Program-made: the position numbers and the translations under genes
Source of the DNA: Vicia villosa
Taxonomy: Eukaryota > Streptophyta > Magnoliopsida > Fabales > Fabaceae
NCBI RefSeq assembly: GCF_029867415.1
Contig: NC_081186.1
Coordinates: 105,188,753-105,252,752, forward strand
DNA length: 64,000 nt
Direction of reading: 5' to 3'
Notes under the pieces: model-generated
The model's database searches: none
What the model saw: only the letters and a program-made list of their open reading frames with translations
Told to the model about the DNA's origin: nothing
Shown: positions 45,018 to 57,486 of the stretch, piece after piece
How the letters are laid out: each line of letters opens with the position of its first letter
Position numbering within the stretch: the stretch's first letter is position 1

Positions 45018-45604
45018 TGTAAGAAAAATAGATGTTATGGTAAAGTGGTGTAGAAGAGAAGGATAGAAATTACAAAATAATAAAGATTGTTTTTTTTTTT
45101 TGAAGGAAAATGATATGTTAGAAAAGGAAAATGATAATGTGACAAATATATAGAACCAAGCAATGAACTTACTTGTTGTAGTGGAAGTAAAATTCAAAAC
45201 AACACTATTCTAAATAGTAGACATCATTAGATTTGGTCTACTTTACTATCTTGACAAGCAAGAATCTAATTATTATAAAAAACAAGACAAGTAAAGTGAC
45301 ATGACAAGCAAAGTGACATAACAAGCAAAGTGACTAAACAAGTAATGTGACATAACAAGAAAAGTAATATGTTAGAAAAGGAAAATGATAATTGTTAAGA
45401 AAACATAAAAACAAGAAAAGCAAGAATAAATCTCAACCATTCATTATCACCACCACCCCATGATTCCTATTAAAAAGGAAATTAAATTAAAAATAAATTA
45501 AAATTTTTCCTATAATATAGTGACATGTGGACATTCTTGCATTTCTTCTCCAATTTCCTTCGTACTAAATATCATTACTCGTTAGAAAAATATCAATTTC
45601 CACA
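45018..45604 (-). repeat. 5' LTR of the Copia element, 587 bp, with an internal insertion
   Basis: Matches the 3' LTR up to about 45376 (aatatgttagaaaa), then carries extra sequence, and regains the LTR end at about 45590 (gttagaaaaatatcaatttcc). A 20-base stretch, gttagaaaaggaaaatgata, occurs twice in it (near 45117 and 45371). Confidence 0.85.
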
Positions 45605-45841
45605 TAATTGGATTTTTTTTTATAGTCTTTGAAAAATAGTGTTATTGAAATTCCCCACAATAACACCAAACCTTAGAAATACAGAATCATTCACTACGCT
45701 TCAAAGCCTAATGAGAAATGAATTCTTACAAAGACTTTCAGAATCTGATCAACTGAAACAAGACATTAACCAAATGAATGCTGCATAACAGTTAGAACAA
45801 CCTCATTTTATGATGACAAAGGCATACTCAATCAAAAATTG

Positions 45842-48800
45842 TTAGAGACCTCTATTTTGGTTTATGCACAAACATTTTCCCATTCTCTTTGCAAGTCTTG
45901 AAAATATTTTCTCATTTGGATTCCGTGATGGTTCGGTTTTCATATCAAGTAATGGCTCCATATTCAGAATGGATGATGGCTGCAAGTTCACTTCCGGCGA
46001 TATCTTCGTTTCCACGTTGATTGATGAACTAGTTTCCACAGTAACTGAATGGTTATATATTAGATATAAAACAGTCTCCTTAACCATCAATCCATGCCTA
46101 AAAGCTACCAAAATCTCCACATTGTCACCAGGTCCTAGATTTGATGTTAAACCCTTCCAATCTTCATTGTTAAAAGACATGACTGTGTCTCCCTTGTATA
46201 TTTGGATAGTGCATTTTGTGTAGTTTATGATCAAGACATTAGTAAGATATTCAGTTGCCGTGTTTTCAGATGTTGATGAATAAACAACACGTAAAACTAT
46301 TCCCTTTATGTGACAAAGATTATTCTCAGGAACTTGAAATAGTACTGAAGGTCCTTCACATGTATAGGCTAACCAAGAAGGATAATTGTCATCTGGAAGG
46401 CAAAAATTGCTTGAATCATTGGTTGTAAATCCCTGTACCATGAGCACATGCTTAGTTAGTTTCATAATTAGTAGTGCACTTAACTAATCATAAAACCGAC
46501 GTTCGCTTAAAGATCGGAAAACGATAGAGGATTGAGAAGGAACCTGTGATATGCTCTTGCCAAGAGTGTTGATGACCATGTCACAATTTCCCATCTCAAT
46601 CAAAAGCGATTTCAACGAAATGTCTAAGATAAGTGATGCATGTGATGCTGTTTCCAACTTGGTAAAACTTACATCATATAGATCATCTAAAAAATTTCTT
46701 AATTCTTGAGTCAGTTGCATCACTGACCGGCATTGAATCCAAACACTTCTATGTTTTGAAAGGTTTCTAAGCATTGGCGGTTGATAGCCCATACTATTAC
46801 TTGATACATCCAAGGAAACTAGTGACAAAGAACTGTCCCCAAATGGAGATATACAGGGTAGGGAATTCATGGCTGGCGTCATCCAAGACCAAATGAGACG
46901 AGGAAACACATCACGTGATAAACCTTCATATCCACATAGGGATATAAATCCAATGCTTTTTAATCTTAATATTGAACGCGGAACTTCAGTCACTGATGTA
47001 TCTTTTGCGTTCAGTGTTGTCAAGGATTCCATCTGCACAATGTCTTCTTCCAACTTGTCAATCTTTGAACAACCAGAAAGTGTAAGAGTTTTCAATGATT
47101 TCAATTGATAGATCTTCTTTGGGAGATTGCCAAGACTTGTACAGTCCTTCAAATTCAACATAAGTAGATTCCTAAGATCTCCAATAGACTTGTGTATCTC
47201 GGACAAATTTGGACAATTCTTCATAATGAGCTTTTCTAGATTCGGTACTTTTGAAAAGTCAGGAGTGCTTTTCAAGTACTTAGAATGACTAACATTGAGA
47301 ATTTTCAGTTTATCCAACAACTGCAAGATGATAAATGTTCAAAAGAAAAATTAGAGAGGTGAGGCAAATACTACTGTCATCAAACTTTGAGTTCGGAAAG
47401 AAAATAGCAATATAGCATACCTTGGTTTCATTCCACACTTGTTTCATACTGCTGTATTTTACATCAATAGCAACTAGACTTCCCTGATAAAAATCATCGG
47501 GTATATAGTTGAAGGTAAATCCTTGCCAATGAATCCATCTCAGTTCTTTTGAAAGATACCGATAATCTCCAATGAGGATGGCATGATCAAGTTGTAAAAG
47601 TCTCAGTTTCTTCATCTCCTTGAAAGAATCAGTACTTAAGACAACTCTACTGGTTCTTTGCACCTTCAAAACCAATCCTTCTACAGTTTCTATTCCCTAG
47701 AATTTTAATACAACTTATAAGAGCAAAAACAATAAAATAAACCACCCTAGAATTTTAATCCAAGACTTGTAAGAGCAAACGATTCAAAAAAAAAAAGTTC
47801 TATGATCTCGATAAGATTATGGAGGACGATCAAAAGTTTCACATTTATAAAGAGGAAGCACTCACAGTATTTTTTGTCAAAACATCATGAACATCCTCAC
47901 GAAACCACAATCTACTACGCTTTCCAGGCTCTTTTGTTGAACTTTCTCGAACAATCTCTCTTCCCATGTCTCTTATTAAACCGTGCATTCCAAGCTTGTT
48001 ATTCTTTTCAATTTTTACAAGGCTCCGCTCTACGAGAACAGCTATTCCAATATCTGCATAAAGTCCACAGCCATTTAGGATCTTTGTAACATCGGCTCTG
48101 CCCTTGCCAACAAAGAAACAGCATATGTCAAGAAATATATCCTTTGCCATATCATCTTTTAAACCATCATAGCTTATTCTCAGTTTCTCTTGCACTTGAT
48201 CATTGGGAATCCTCTTTAGTTTTGAGAGGACGCTTATCCATTCTTCTTCTTCTGTCCTCTCATACAAGTAAGAACCAAGGACTTCAAGAGCAATTGGTAA
48301 TCCTCCACAATAAGCAACTACGTTCCTTGAGAGTTCATGGAAGTCTTTTATCGGAACAGGTTGCCTAAAAGCATGCCAACTGAAAAGTTCAAGGGACTCA
48401 TTTTCGTCCATCTCCTTCATTGTACCCACGTAATCAACCTTAAATAAATTAAGTAGGCGTATATCTCTGGTTGTAACGATTAATACACTTCCCGGACAAA
48501 ACAATTTAGGATTCCCACATAGTGATTTTAACTGTTCAAATGTTAGTTTCCAGTAGCTCTCAAAGCTTGTCCAAAATCACCCTTCTGGTGGCGCACAACG
48601 GAAGGTTCAACATCATAAAATACAGGAACAACAATTTGGGCACGAGTTAAGTGGCATTCAATGACTTTTTGAAGTTCATTAAGACACCAACTAGACTCAG
48701 TGTAGTTTTTGGAGAAAATAAGTATAGATATACGGGAGCTTTTTATTGCTCGTGACAGTTCTGGTCCAAGCTCGGTTCCTTTGTGAAGCTGGTTGTCGAT

Positions 48801-48908
48801 GTAGGTCTTGATTCCTGCATTTGTGAGGCCGGCATTGAGATGTGAAACGAAACTCTGACGTGTGTCTTTCCCTCTAAAGTTGATGAACACGTCGTGTATA
48901 TAATCCAT
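45842..48908 (-). pseudogene. TNL-6: TNL with a deletion from the TIR tail into the NB-ARC
   Basis: Exons: 48908 to the junction near 48543 (TIR), then straight into mid NB-ARC to 47866, 47696-47421, 47320-46544 (LRR), 46432-45842 (C-JID). The TIR tail, intron 1, P-loop and kinase-2 are missing: FGQALRA runs into sequence encoding EQLKSLCGN in another frame, with TAA at 48545-48543. A joined TIR-NB protein is therefore not expected. Downstream exons keep frame and splice sites, with GLPIAL, FLDICCFFVGKGR, LGMHGLIRDMG (G at the MHD site) and the tail ending KRMGKCLCINQN. The LRR and C-JID regions show no stops, suggesting the deletion is recent. Confidence 0.9.
48543..48908 (-). CDS. TIR-only reading frame left by the TNL-6 deletion, 121 aa
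   Basis: Starts MDYIHDVFINFRGKDTRQSF and keeps the SH motif, FSKNYTESSWCLNEL with the glutamate needed for TIR NADase activity, and the YDVEPSVVR loop. It ends at RATGN where the deletion puts a stop, so it has the TIR core up to about alpha-D but lacks the last helix. TIR-only proteins exist in plants and can signal; whether this one is expressed or folds is unknown. Confidence 0.75.
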   Translation of the reverse strand: MDYIHDVFINFRGKDTRQSFVSHLNAGLTNAGIKTYIDNQLHKGTELGPELSRAIKSSRISILIFSKNYTESSWCLNELQKVIECHLTRAQIVVPVFYDVEPSVVRHQKGDFGQALRATGN

Positions 48909-49763
48909 TGATTCGATTAGAGAGGGTGGATGAAGTTGAGATTAAGAAGAAATGGTGAAGATAGAGTAACAGGTTCAGATTAATTTGTAGTAACATGATT
49001 CCTTCAATTATACATTTTCAACATGATGATCATTGCCAACGACTTGACCAGAATCATGAACCAGAACCACACACTCATAATTTTTTTGTCCTTATTGTAA
49101 ATTTTAACTATTATAAAAATATTTATTCACTCTTTTATTTAAATAAATTATTTTAAAAGGAGAAAAATTTAAAATTTGGAAAATCGTTATAGAATATCTT
49201 ACCCCATCCCACGGGTCTCTTATGCACCATGCGACTTGCCTAAGACGTTCCCTGCTTTGGTAGATATATCTTCAGAAGTAATTTTTTTTTTTATAAATTT
49301 TGTTTTGTTCATAGATGCACACACGGAAGCTTCCGTAGATACATCTACAGAAGCATTTGATGTTATATTCGCGCCAGACTCTTCTTCTCCCCCATTCTTC
49401 ACATTTCTCATTTCAAAACTCTCAAACTCTCTCAACCTCAAAAATCAAACTTCCATCGAATTTATTTTTTTTCTCTCGAGTTCGACAGTTACCGTCAACA
49501 TCAACGATTAACACATTCCAACAACTTCAAAACTCAATTTAATCGGTATATTTTTTAGTTATTTTAGAGTATTTCCCGTAATAGAGTTTAAATCAATTTT
49601 TAGATATAGAAATCATTAGTTACTTTTAGAAACATAGTTTAGAGACAATGTAGTTATTGTTTGATGTGTTAAACGGACGATCAAACCACCAAAATGAGAT
49701 TTTTAACACTTTGCAACAGTGACCAGACGCCATTTTTGTGTTTTAGAGCTTTCAGATGGTTCC
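48909..49763. other. Upstream region of TNL-6 and left flank of the CACTA element
   Basis: AT-rich DNA. Around 49320-49360 it holds ttccgtagatacatctacagaag-type repeats similar to those at 59543-59650 on the other side of the CACTA element, so the CACTA probably landed in an older repeat. No gene is seen. Confidence 0.5.
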
Positions 49764-49779
49764 GTACACTACAACACGG

Positions 49780-50170
49780 AAGGGCTTCTAAAGCGCTTTT
49801 TTTGGCCTTTTACAGCGCTTTAAAGCGCTCTCATAGCCAGCGCTGGCGTAGGTAACGAAAGCGCTTTTAAAAGCGCTCTGGTAGACCCCCCTATAAGAGC
49901 GCTTTTTACACAAAAAACGCTCTGATAGACCCCCCTATAAGAGCGCTTTTTCTGGAAAAAGTGCTCTGGTAGACCCCCTATAAGAGCGCTTTTGCTGGAA
50001 AAAGCGCTCTGGTAGCCCCCCTACTAGAGCGCTTTTCCAAAAGCGCTTTGGTAGGTTGCGTTTTTTTTTTTCTTCTTTTTTTTATCTTTGGCTGCTCTTT
50101 TTGTAACAAAGCGCTTTCGTATGTGGACCTTTAAGAGCGCTTTTTAAAAGCGCTGTCGTTGCTAAATGAG
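49780..50170. repeat. Left subterminal repeats of the CACTA element
   Basis: Repeated motifs agagcgctttt, aaagcgctctggtag and acccccctataagagcgc occur in both orientations every 20-50 bp. In En/Spm such repeats bind the element-encoded regulatory protein; that role is known for the family and inferred here. Confidence 0.92.
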
Positions 50171-50514
50171 ATATTTTAAAGTGCAGCCTATAATTTCAGC
50201 CTCCCAGATCGACCTGTAATATTTTCGACCTGTAATATATTTTCAACCTGTAATATATTTTCAACCTGTAATATTTTCGACCAGTAATATATTTTCGACG
50301 ATATATTTTCAACCATAGGTAGGACTATATATATACTAATATAATACCATTATAATATCCAAAATTATATATATACATCATTATGTCAATCAAACTAAAT
50401 CTCTAACATCAACAATATTATACTTCAAATATTAATTGGCAACAATATGAACAAAGTTAGTAACCATATATTCTGGAGTACTATAATATTCTCTTCAAAT
50501 CGACACAAATCCTA

Positions 50515-53500
50515 CTACATGAATAGCTGATGAATATAAAATTGACACAATTCCTCTTTGATTTCTTCCAACTTAAGTTTCGGGTAAGAAGCAGCACGGA
50601 ATTCGTCAAAGTACTACAGAATAAAAACATAATATGAATGATTTAGTTAAATGTAATAAATTATAAGAAGTTATCTAATTAAGTTATAAATCCATACCGT
50701 GATTGGAATCTCTAATTGATTCATTTGAAGGATTTCTTTCATAAACCTCAAAACAAAGTATCCGCAGTCTGAACTGTTCCGCTGTATCGGACACTACATA
50801 GAAAAACAAATAAGAAATTATAGTTGTCTTGTTTTATCAAGTAGCATAAATATTATAAGCAAAATTATGAAAAATAATGTACCTGCATTTTGATCCAAGT
50901 AATGTTGTTTGATTTAGTCCGGGATACCTGTGCGTCTCGTTGACTTCGGAACACTTGTATTGATCTAACAAAAATATAAAAGCATATATTTAGATCAATC
51001 TCACAAATAATTAAATATATAAATATACAAGAATATTTAGAACGATCCCAGTTACAAATCAATAATTTCCTTCATAGCCGGATAATTGCTCCACTCACCA
51101 TCTACCGAATTCAGAAAATATACAACTTCTCTTATCGGGTTGATAGCAAGCAACAACTAGTGTGCTCTATAAATTAAAACAATAGGTTATATAAAAATTT
51201 TGCTACGCAAAAGAAACAAAGATTAAATAAACCAAGAATGAGAAACTAACCCTACTGGTCGGGTATTATACGCCCAAAGAATCAGACTTTCTGTATTGCC
51301 GGATGACATGAATCTATCGACTAAGCGCTGTCTAACTGATTCCGGTTCCGAATCAATTGTCATTCCGCTGCAATGGGCGGAAGACACGAAACGGAATCTG
51401 TTTGACAATGCAGTCCCGCGCAACACTCTGTCATGCAACAACCTTAAATAAAAACATTATAAACATATTAGCGGATGAGTGAAAAACATAATAAACATAA
51501 TGTGTAAATAAATTGTTCGACTAATTAAATAATATATCGGATGAGTGAATATTACCGGATGTACGAGTGCATATTAGCGACGCCTAGTTGTTCTTGCGTA
51601 AAAATCTCTTCCAAGTCATCTATTGCAATATGTGAAATGAATTCAACACCAAAGATACCTTCCTCCATATTGATTTGACGGAGAGCACCTTCCTTCAAAT
51701 CGGACATATCAACAAGTGTTCCGAGCCTCGTCCGATATCGAGGAAAAAAGCACCACCTTTTTTTGCCGCTTGCTTCGGAGGACCCTTAGGCGGTACGCTA
51801 CGAACGACCTGTGTCACTTGTTGTGACTCCCGAGCAGATGCCTAAAAATCAAATAACGATCGATAAAATATAAAATCATGGAGTTTTACATTCAAATTAT
51901 ATATTAACACCTTAAATGTACCTCTTTTAGTGATGCAACAGACTCCTCCTCCTGTAAAATCCCTTTGCCCTTAATTGCGGGTTTTGTAGGAGCAGTCTAA
52001 AATTAAAATGTAAAAAATAATTAACGTAACGGTGCAAAATTGACATTCGAAAACTAAATGATTCATTTTGAATATACCTCATCACCAATGATAATGAGCT
52101 CCGAGGGCCATGCAACAAATGACCCTATTGCATCTCGCAGCAATGTCGTCTCTGAGACCATGTCAGGTACCGGTAGCACCGCATCATGATCTAATACAAC
52201 ATCCACCGATACTTTCAGGTGTCCATCCGGGAGCGGTCTATGGTGAAATAAATCTCCCACAGTGTTGTGCACTTTTCCCTTGCCAACTAGGCGATAAGAC
52301 GGTGACGATAAGTATAGTTGGCAAAAAGAAATGCCCTAAACCAATAGTAAATATAAAGTCATTATCGTTAATAAAATAGAACAATTTGTAAGGAAAAGAA
52401 ATTTATAACTACCTTGGGAAGTTTTCTTTGACAGTTGAAACTAGCTTTATCACTAGTTTCTTTCACCGATGCAGTATTGCACTTTTCTCTCATATACATA
52501 TCTTTATCTCTTTGCAATTCAGAGACTTGTGCTTGCAATTCCTGCAATTTTTGCAACACTTCTTCATTTGAAGGATTTCTTCTCCTAGGATGCTTGTAAA
52601 AAGAGGTTGGAGTCACACCATGACCCTTACCCCTCACCCGACCGGGATACTCAGGAGCATCTAGTGCTCTACTAAGTATGCTCCTATCATCCTGGTCCTC
52701 ACCGGTGGACACCGATTGCGACAATGTCTCCTGTAATTCATTTACATTTCAATAATTATTAGTGGAGATAAAAAATCATTTATATATTAAAAAACATTTG
52801 ATTTAATTAAAGACACAGTATTATACTTACACATTCAGCATAAACTCTCTGAACATCGGGATCGACAGCTCGATTCTTGCCCACACGAGCTTCCTTCCAC
52901 AACACATGTTCAGGAAGTGAAATTTCCTCACTTTTAGACTCCTCTAACTATGCATTGACACAAATGATAAAATCGTCAAATAAAACACATTTAGACAATT
53001 AATTAAAACGCATTTCTATTTACTTACAATTTTATCCTCTAAGCGTGCATATCCCAAACGCCCTTTTTTGTATGGATACGCGGGTTTGGATGCTCTCGCA
53101 CTATTCGTGGCACTCCTTTTTCGAAAATCTTCATCTCTTTGATTTACAAACTCAACCCAATCTTTTTCATCAATGAAGATCTCATACTTTTTTGGCCGTC
53201 CCGGTGCCTCTTCAAGAAAGTTTCCATCTTTATCCTTAAGATAGGTGTTTGTCAAAAAAGCTTTCCACCCTCTATATCTTTTCCCGGCCAAACTAAGTAT
53301 GTAGTGTCTACGATCATCTGGTATGTCAAAAGTCCTCTATAAAAAACATACGCATAGTGTGTTAGTATAAGTAATTTAAACAATTTATCGTCAAGATAAT
53401 AACAACAACCATATATGATATATACCTGAAGCTCGTCCCAAATCGCTTTTTTTTTCGCATCCAACTCTTCGCTTTTGAGATTCCATTTAGCTACGGAGAC

Positions 53501-53773
53501 TGGAATATGCATACGAACAAGTGTACCAATATAGTTTGTCAACTTTGCAGAATTAGGACCAATTGGTTGGTTTTCAGAATTCCATTCCAAATGGTATACT
53601 AATCCTTGGTCTCTATGTCGTACGATTCCCTTCATAATGGTGATGCCTCGTGCAACTTCTTTTGCTTCAGTATCAGGTGGAGCATTTGCACCCAGAGCAT
53701 CTCTTTCTTGAGCATCTCTTTCTTGTGAGTTTTCTTGTGAGTTTTCAGGTGGAGCATCTCTATCCGGAGCCAT
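50515..53773 (-). pseudogene. CACTA second gene with Ulp1-type (C48) cysteine protease domain, damaged
   Basis: Exons inferred from splice sites: 53773-53426, 53336-53028, 52947-52831, 52730-52413, 52335-52078, 51996-51922, 51841-51556, 51442-51251, 51166-51056, 50964-50883, 50793-50698, 50613-50515. The N-terminal part is the plant transposase-associated region (RRHYILSLAGKRYRGWKAFL), followed by a coiled coil (EEVLQKLQELQAQVSELQRD). The C-terminal exons give the protease: His in the AH-LLLAIN segment, FLNSVDGE, and the Cys of NSSDCGYFVLRF. Two lesions are seen: a frameshift near 51757 in the t-run, and TAG at 51159-51157 right after the catalytic-position histidine where a tryptophan codon is usual. 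The role of the protease in these elements is unknown. Confidence 0.82.
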
Positions 53774-54273
53774 TGAACCTGTATCAAACAAATTAAAGCA
53801 CATTAGTACACTATTAATAAGCTAACAATCTATACAAGTCAATGGAAGTCAAACCATGCATGTACAAGTAAATCGGGAAATTCTATCGGTACAAATCAAA
53901 ATAAGCGTCAAAAAAGAAAGTTGTCGGAATTGAACGAAATTTACACGGCTATGGTAAAATGTCCCCACGGACTCAAAAATAAAGTCGGTTTTCCGAAATT
54001 CAGACCCTAAGCCCGACTTTTGATTACGGGCAGAAGCAAAACCGATAGAAAAACAGTCCCGAAATGTAAAGATAAGTGCATGAGCAGCTCCGGAATCGTC
54101 AAAATAGTATAGTTACATGTAAAGAAGTCGACAAACGGATACATGGTTCAAAAGTTATGTACAAAACGAGAATATGCACCAAAATTGAATAAGTACTATA
54201 CTATTGAATAAAACAATTGGTACAAATTGAATAAAGCAAATTAGTCGGAATATGTATACTATTACCTTTATCA

Positions 54274-57200
54274 CTAACGTCTCTTTCTTTTCTTGGTAGG
54301 ATTGTGTTCTACGCGTCTCTTAACAACGTGGACGGTTGGATTGATCCAAATACCCTCATTATGATCATTTCTAGTACAAGATTCATTCTCATTTTGATCG
54401 TTTCTTGTACAAGATTCAATGCCAACACCAATATCACCTTGATCTTCAATGTTTTCATCAACTATTTTGTTAGATAAAAGCACTATAGACCATTTCGTAC
54501 TTGTCGGATCATTGACATAGAACACTTGTTTAGTTTGAGAGGCTAGAATGAAAGGCTCATCTTTGTACCCTACCCTATTGAGATCCACTTGCAAAAATCC
54601 TGACTTATCCATTCGTATGCCACTATTATTTTCAACTCACTTGCAACCAAATACAGGAATCTGAAACTTCGCGTAATCAAACACCAAAATGCGCTCGATA
54701 ACCCCAAAATATGACAAATTTGCAAATTTCGGATTTAAGTCATTCGCACTTGATATGTGCATTGCTTCAGCTACCAAGGTAACACCACTATTTTGCATAG
54801 TACTTTTATCATCCTGTTCTTTGGTATAAAATGTGTATCCATTAATTGCGTATGCGCTATAAGAAAGCACAATTACACTTGGACCATAGGCTAAACATCT
54901 CAACCTTTATGTTACTGAAGCAGGATCTGAACGATACTTTGAATAAATATGATCCCTAAACCACGGTATGAAACTTCGATTGTGCTCTCGTACTATCCAG
55001 CTCTCATTTCTATTTGGATTTAAATCTCGGAGAACAACCTTGTGCATTTCAACATACGACTCAACCTCAATCTCATTGTGCAGAACATACAAGTGCGCTT
55101 GATCCCGTTCGACCATTGATACTGTCACAACTTTATTTCCAATTAGCCTTTTTCCTTCTTTTTTTTCGACAATATGAGATTTGGGGAGTCCAATTGATTG
55201 AACATTTGACAGATATTCAGTACAAAACTCAACCGCTTCTTCAACAACGTATCGTTCGGCAATACAACCCTCCGGTCGACTTCTGTTTTTCACGTACCCT
55301 TTTAATATTTTCATATAACGTTCAGCAGGGTACATCCATCTCATATAAGCTGGTCCGCACAATTGTGTCTCTTTCACAAGATGAACGACTAGATGAACCA
55401 TTATGTCAAAAAACGAGGGAAGAAAATACATTTCAAGATCACATAAAGTAACAACTATCTCTTTTTGCAATGTTGGTAAGATCGCGGGATCGACCACCTT
55501 ACTGCAAATAGACCTGAAGAAGAAACACAGCTTAGTTATTGCGCTTCTTACTTTTTCTGGCAGAATAGAACGTATACCTATTGGTAAAAAATGTTCCATT
55601 ATAACATGGCAATCATGCGTCTTCAAACTCTTTAACTTGAGGTCTTTCATGGACACAAGTCTTCTAATATCTGAAGAGTAGCCTTCTGGAACTTTAACTT
55701 CACTGAGGAACTTACACAATGTTTTCTTCTCCTTTCTAGATAGAGTGTAAACAGCAGGTGGCAGATATGTTCGTCTTCCTTTCGTCACGGGTCCCAATTC
55801 AGTTCTCATTCCCATGTTTACCATGTCCTTCCTTATGTTAAGGCCATCCTTAGACTTTCCTTGTATATTGAGTAACGTACCTATGACGCTGTCAAATACA
55901 TTTTTTTCAATATGCATAACATCCAGGAAATGTCTTACGTACAACGACTTCCAATATGGAAGTTCAAAAAAAATTGACTTCTTCTTCCACCCACCCTTGA
56001 CAAGTGAATGTGCAAAAGGCTTGCCAAACTGAGTGCTCATATCTTTCACCTTTTCAAAAATTTGATCACCTGACAAAAAAGGCGGGGCTGTACCATGTTC
56101 GGCCTTTCCATTGAATGCTTTTCTCCACCCACGGTAGTGATGATTAGAATTTAAGAATCTACGATGGTCGAGAAAGACATTCTTCTGACAAAGCTCCAAT
56201 CGTGTCGTATCGGTTTCGTCTTCACAAACAGGACACGCCTTTTGACCTTTATTGCTGTACCCGGATAGATTTCCGTATGCTGGAAAATCATTAATTGTTC
56301 CAAACAACATCGCCCTCAAGTTGAAACTTTCCTTCCTATACCCATCGTAAACCTCCACACCGTTCTCCCACAAAAACTTTAAATCTTCGATTAAGGGTGC
56401 CAAGTATACGTCTATGTCATTCCCTGGTTGTTTAGGCCCAGAAATTAGCATAGATAACATCATGTACTTACGCTTCATACATAGCCACGGAGGTAGGTTA
56501 TAAATCATAAGAATCACAGGCCATGTGCTATGCGAGATACTTTGAATACCATGCGGGTTCATTCCATCAGTAGACAATGACAACCGAAGGTTTCTTGCTT
56601 CTTTTCCAAATTCAGGATAATCAGTATCAACTTTCATCCATTGTGGTGAGTCTGCCGGATGTCGCAACTTTCCATCAATAATTCTTTCATCTGCATGCCA
56701 AGTCAAGTGTCTTGAATCGGTCTCACTACGATACATGCGTCTAAATCTCAGAATTATAGGAAAATACCATAAGACTTTAGCAGGAGATAACTTTTTCTTA
56801 TATCGAGGGGCACCACATTTAGGACACTCATTCAACGCTGCATACTCGTTTCGAAACAAAACGCAATCGTTTGGACATGTATGTATCTTATCATAGCTCA
56901 TGCCAATAGAGGACAACATCTTTTTGGCTTCATACGTTCGATTGGGAAGAACATTATCCTTTGGTAGCATATCTTTCATAAGGGCTAATAACTCTGTGAA
57001 ACTTTTATCCGACCATCCAGTGTCCGCCTTTAAGTTGTACAACTTTAACACCGCAGACAATCTTGTGAATTTTGAACAACCATCATACAATGGTTTCTCT
57101 GCATCGCTTACCAACCTCTCAAACATTTTGGGACAATCCTCAAGATCTTCTTCAAGCGCTTCTGCAATCTCTTCGACTCGATCGCACTCGTATGTGTCTG

Positions 57201-57486
57201 TGCAATCGTCGTTTGAAGCATACTTCCTATTACAACTCGACTCAGCATTCCCGTTACTTTTCTCACCATGCATTGTCCAACATGTATAACTTCTATCAAT
57301 TCCAAACCGTAGTAAATGGGATGTCAACTTATTCCCGTCAACCTTACCCCCATAACAGCAACCCAAGCAAGGACACGGCATTCGAAGCGGGTCTTCGGAG
57401 TGCGCAACCGCAAACTCAACGAATTCCTATACCCCTTTCTCGTACTCTTTCGACAATCGGTTTGAATTCATCCATGTCTTATCCAT
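54274..57486 (-). pseudogene. TNP2-type CACTA transposase with three nonsense codons
   Basis: A single frame of 1071 codons from ATG at 57486 to the stop at 54274 is interrupted only by TAG at 57429-57427, TAA at 54909-54907 and TGA at 54639-54637. Domains in order: N-terminal transposase-associated zinc-finger region (PCPCLGCCYGG), Transposase_21 core (DGMNPHGIQSISHSTWPVIL, HIEKNVFDSVIGTLL), DUF4218 (MEHFLPIGIRSILP, YMRWMYPAERYMKILKGYVK) and DUF4216 (INGYTFYTKEQDDKS). The family binds element ends and cuts them. The largest uninterrupted part (57381-54907) keeps the core and could be translated from an internal ATG. Absence of frameshifts over 3.2 kb suggests recent decay. Confidence 0.93.

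Larger units (their letters stand above)
42540..45604 (-). mobile_element. Internally deleted Copia retrotransposon with LTRs, PBS and target duplication
   Basis: Direct LTRs at 42540-42938 (3' LTR) and 45018-45604 (5' LTR) begin TGTAAGAAAAATAG on the plus strand. The minus-strand primer-binding site TGGTATCAGAGC (45017-45006) touches the 5' LTR, and a purine tract (ctcaaggaggag on the minus strand) lies next to the 3' LTR. The 5-bp duplication taatt flanks both ends (42535-42539, 45605-45609). The internal part codes for gag and remnants of protease and integrase only; reverse transcriptase and RNase H are missing. The 5' LTR is about 190 bp longer because of an insertion near 45377-45590. 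Confidence 0.93.
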
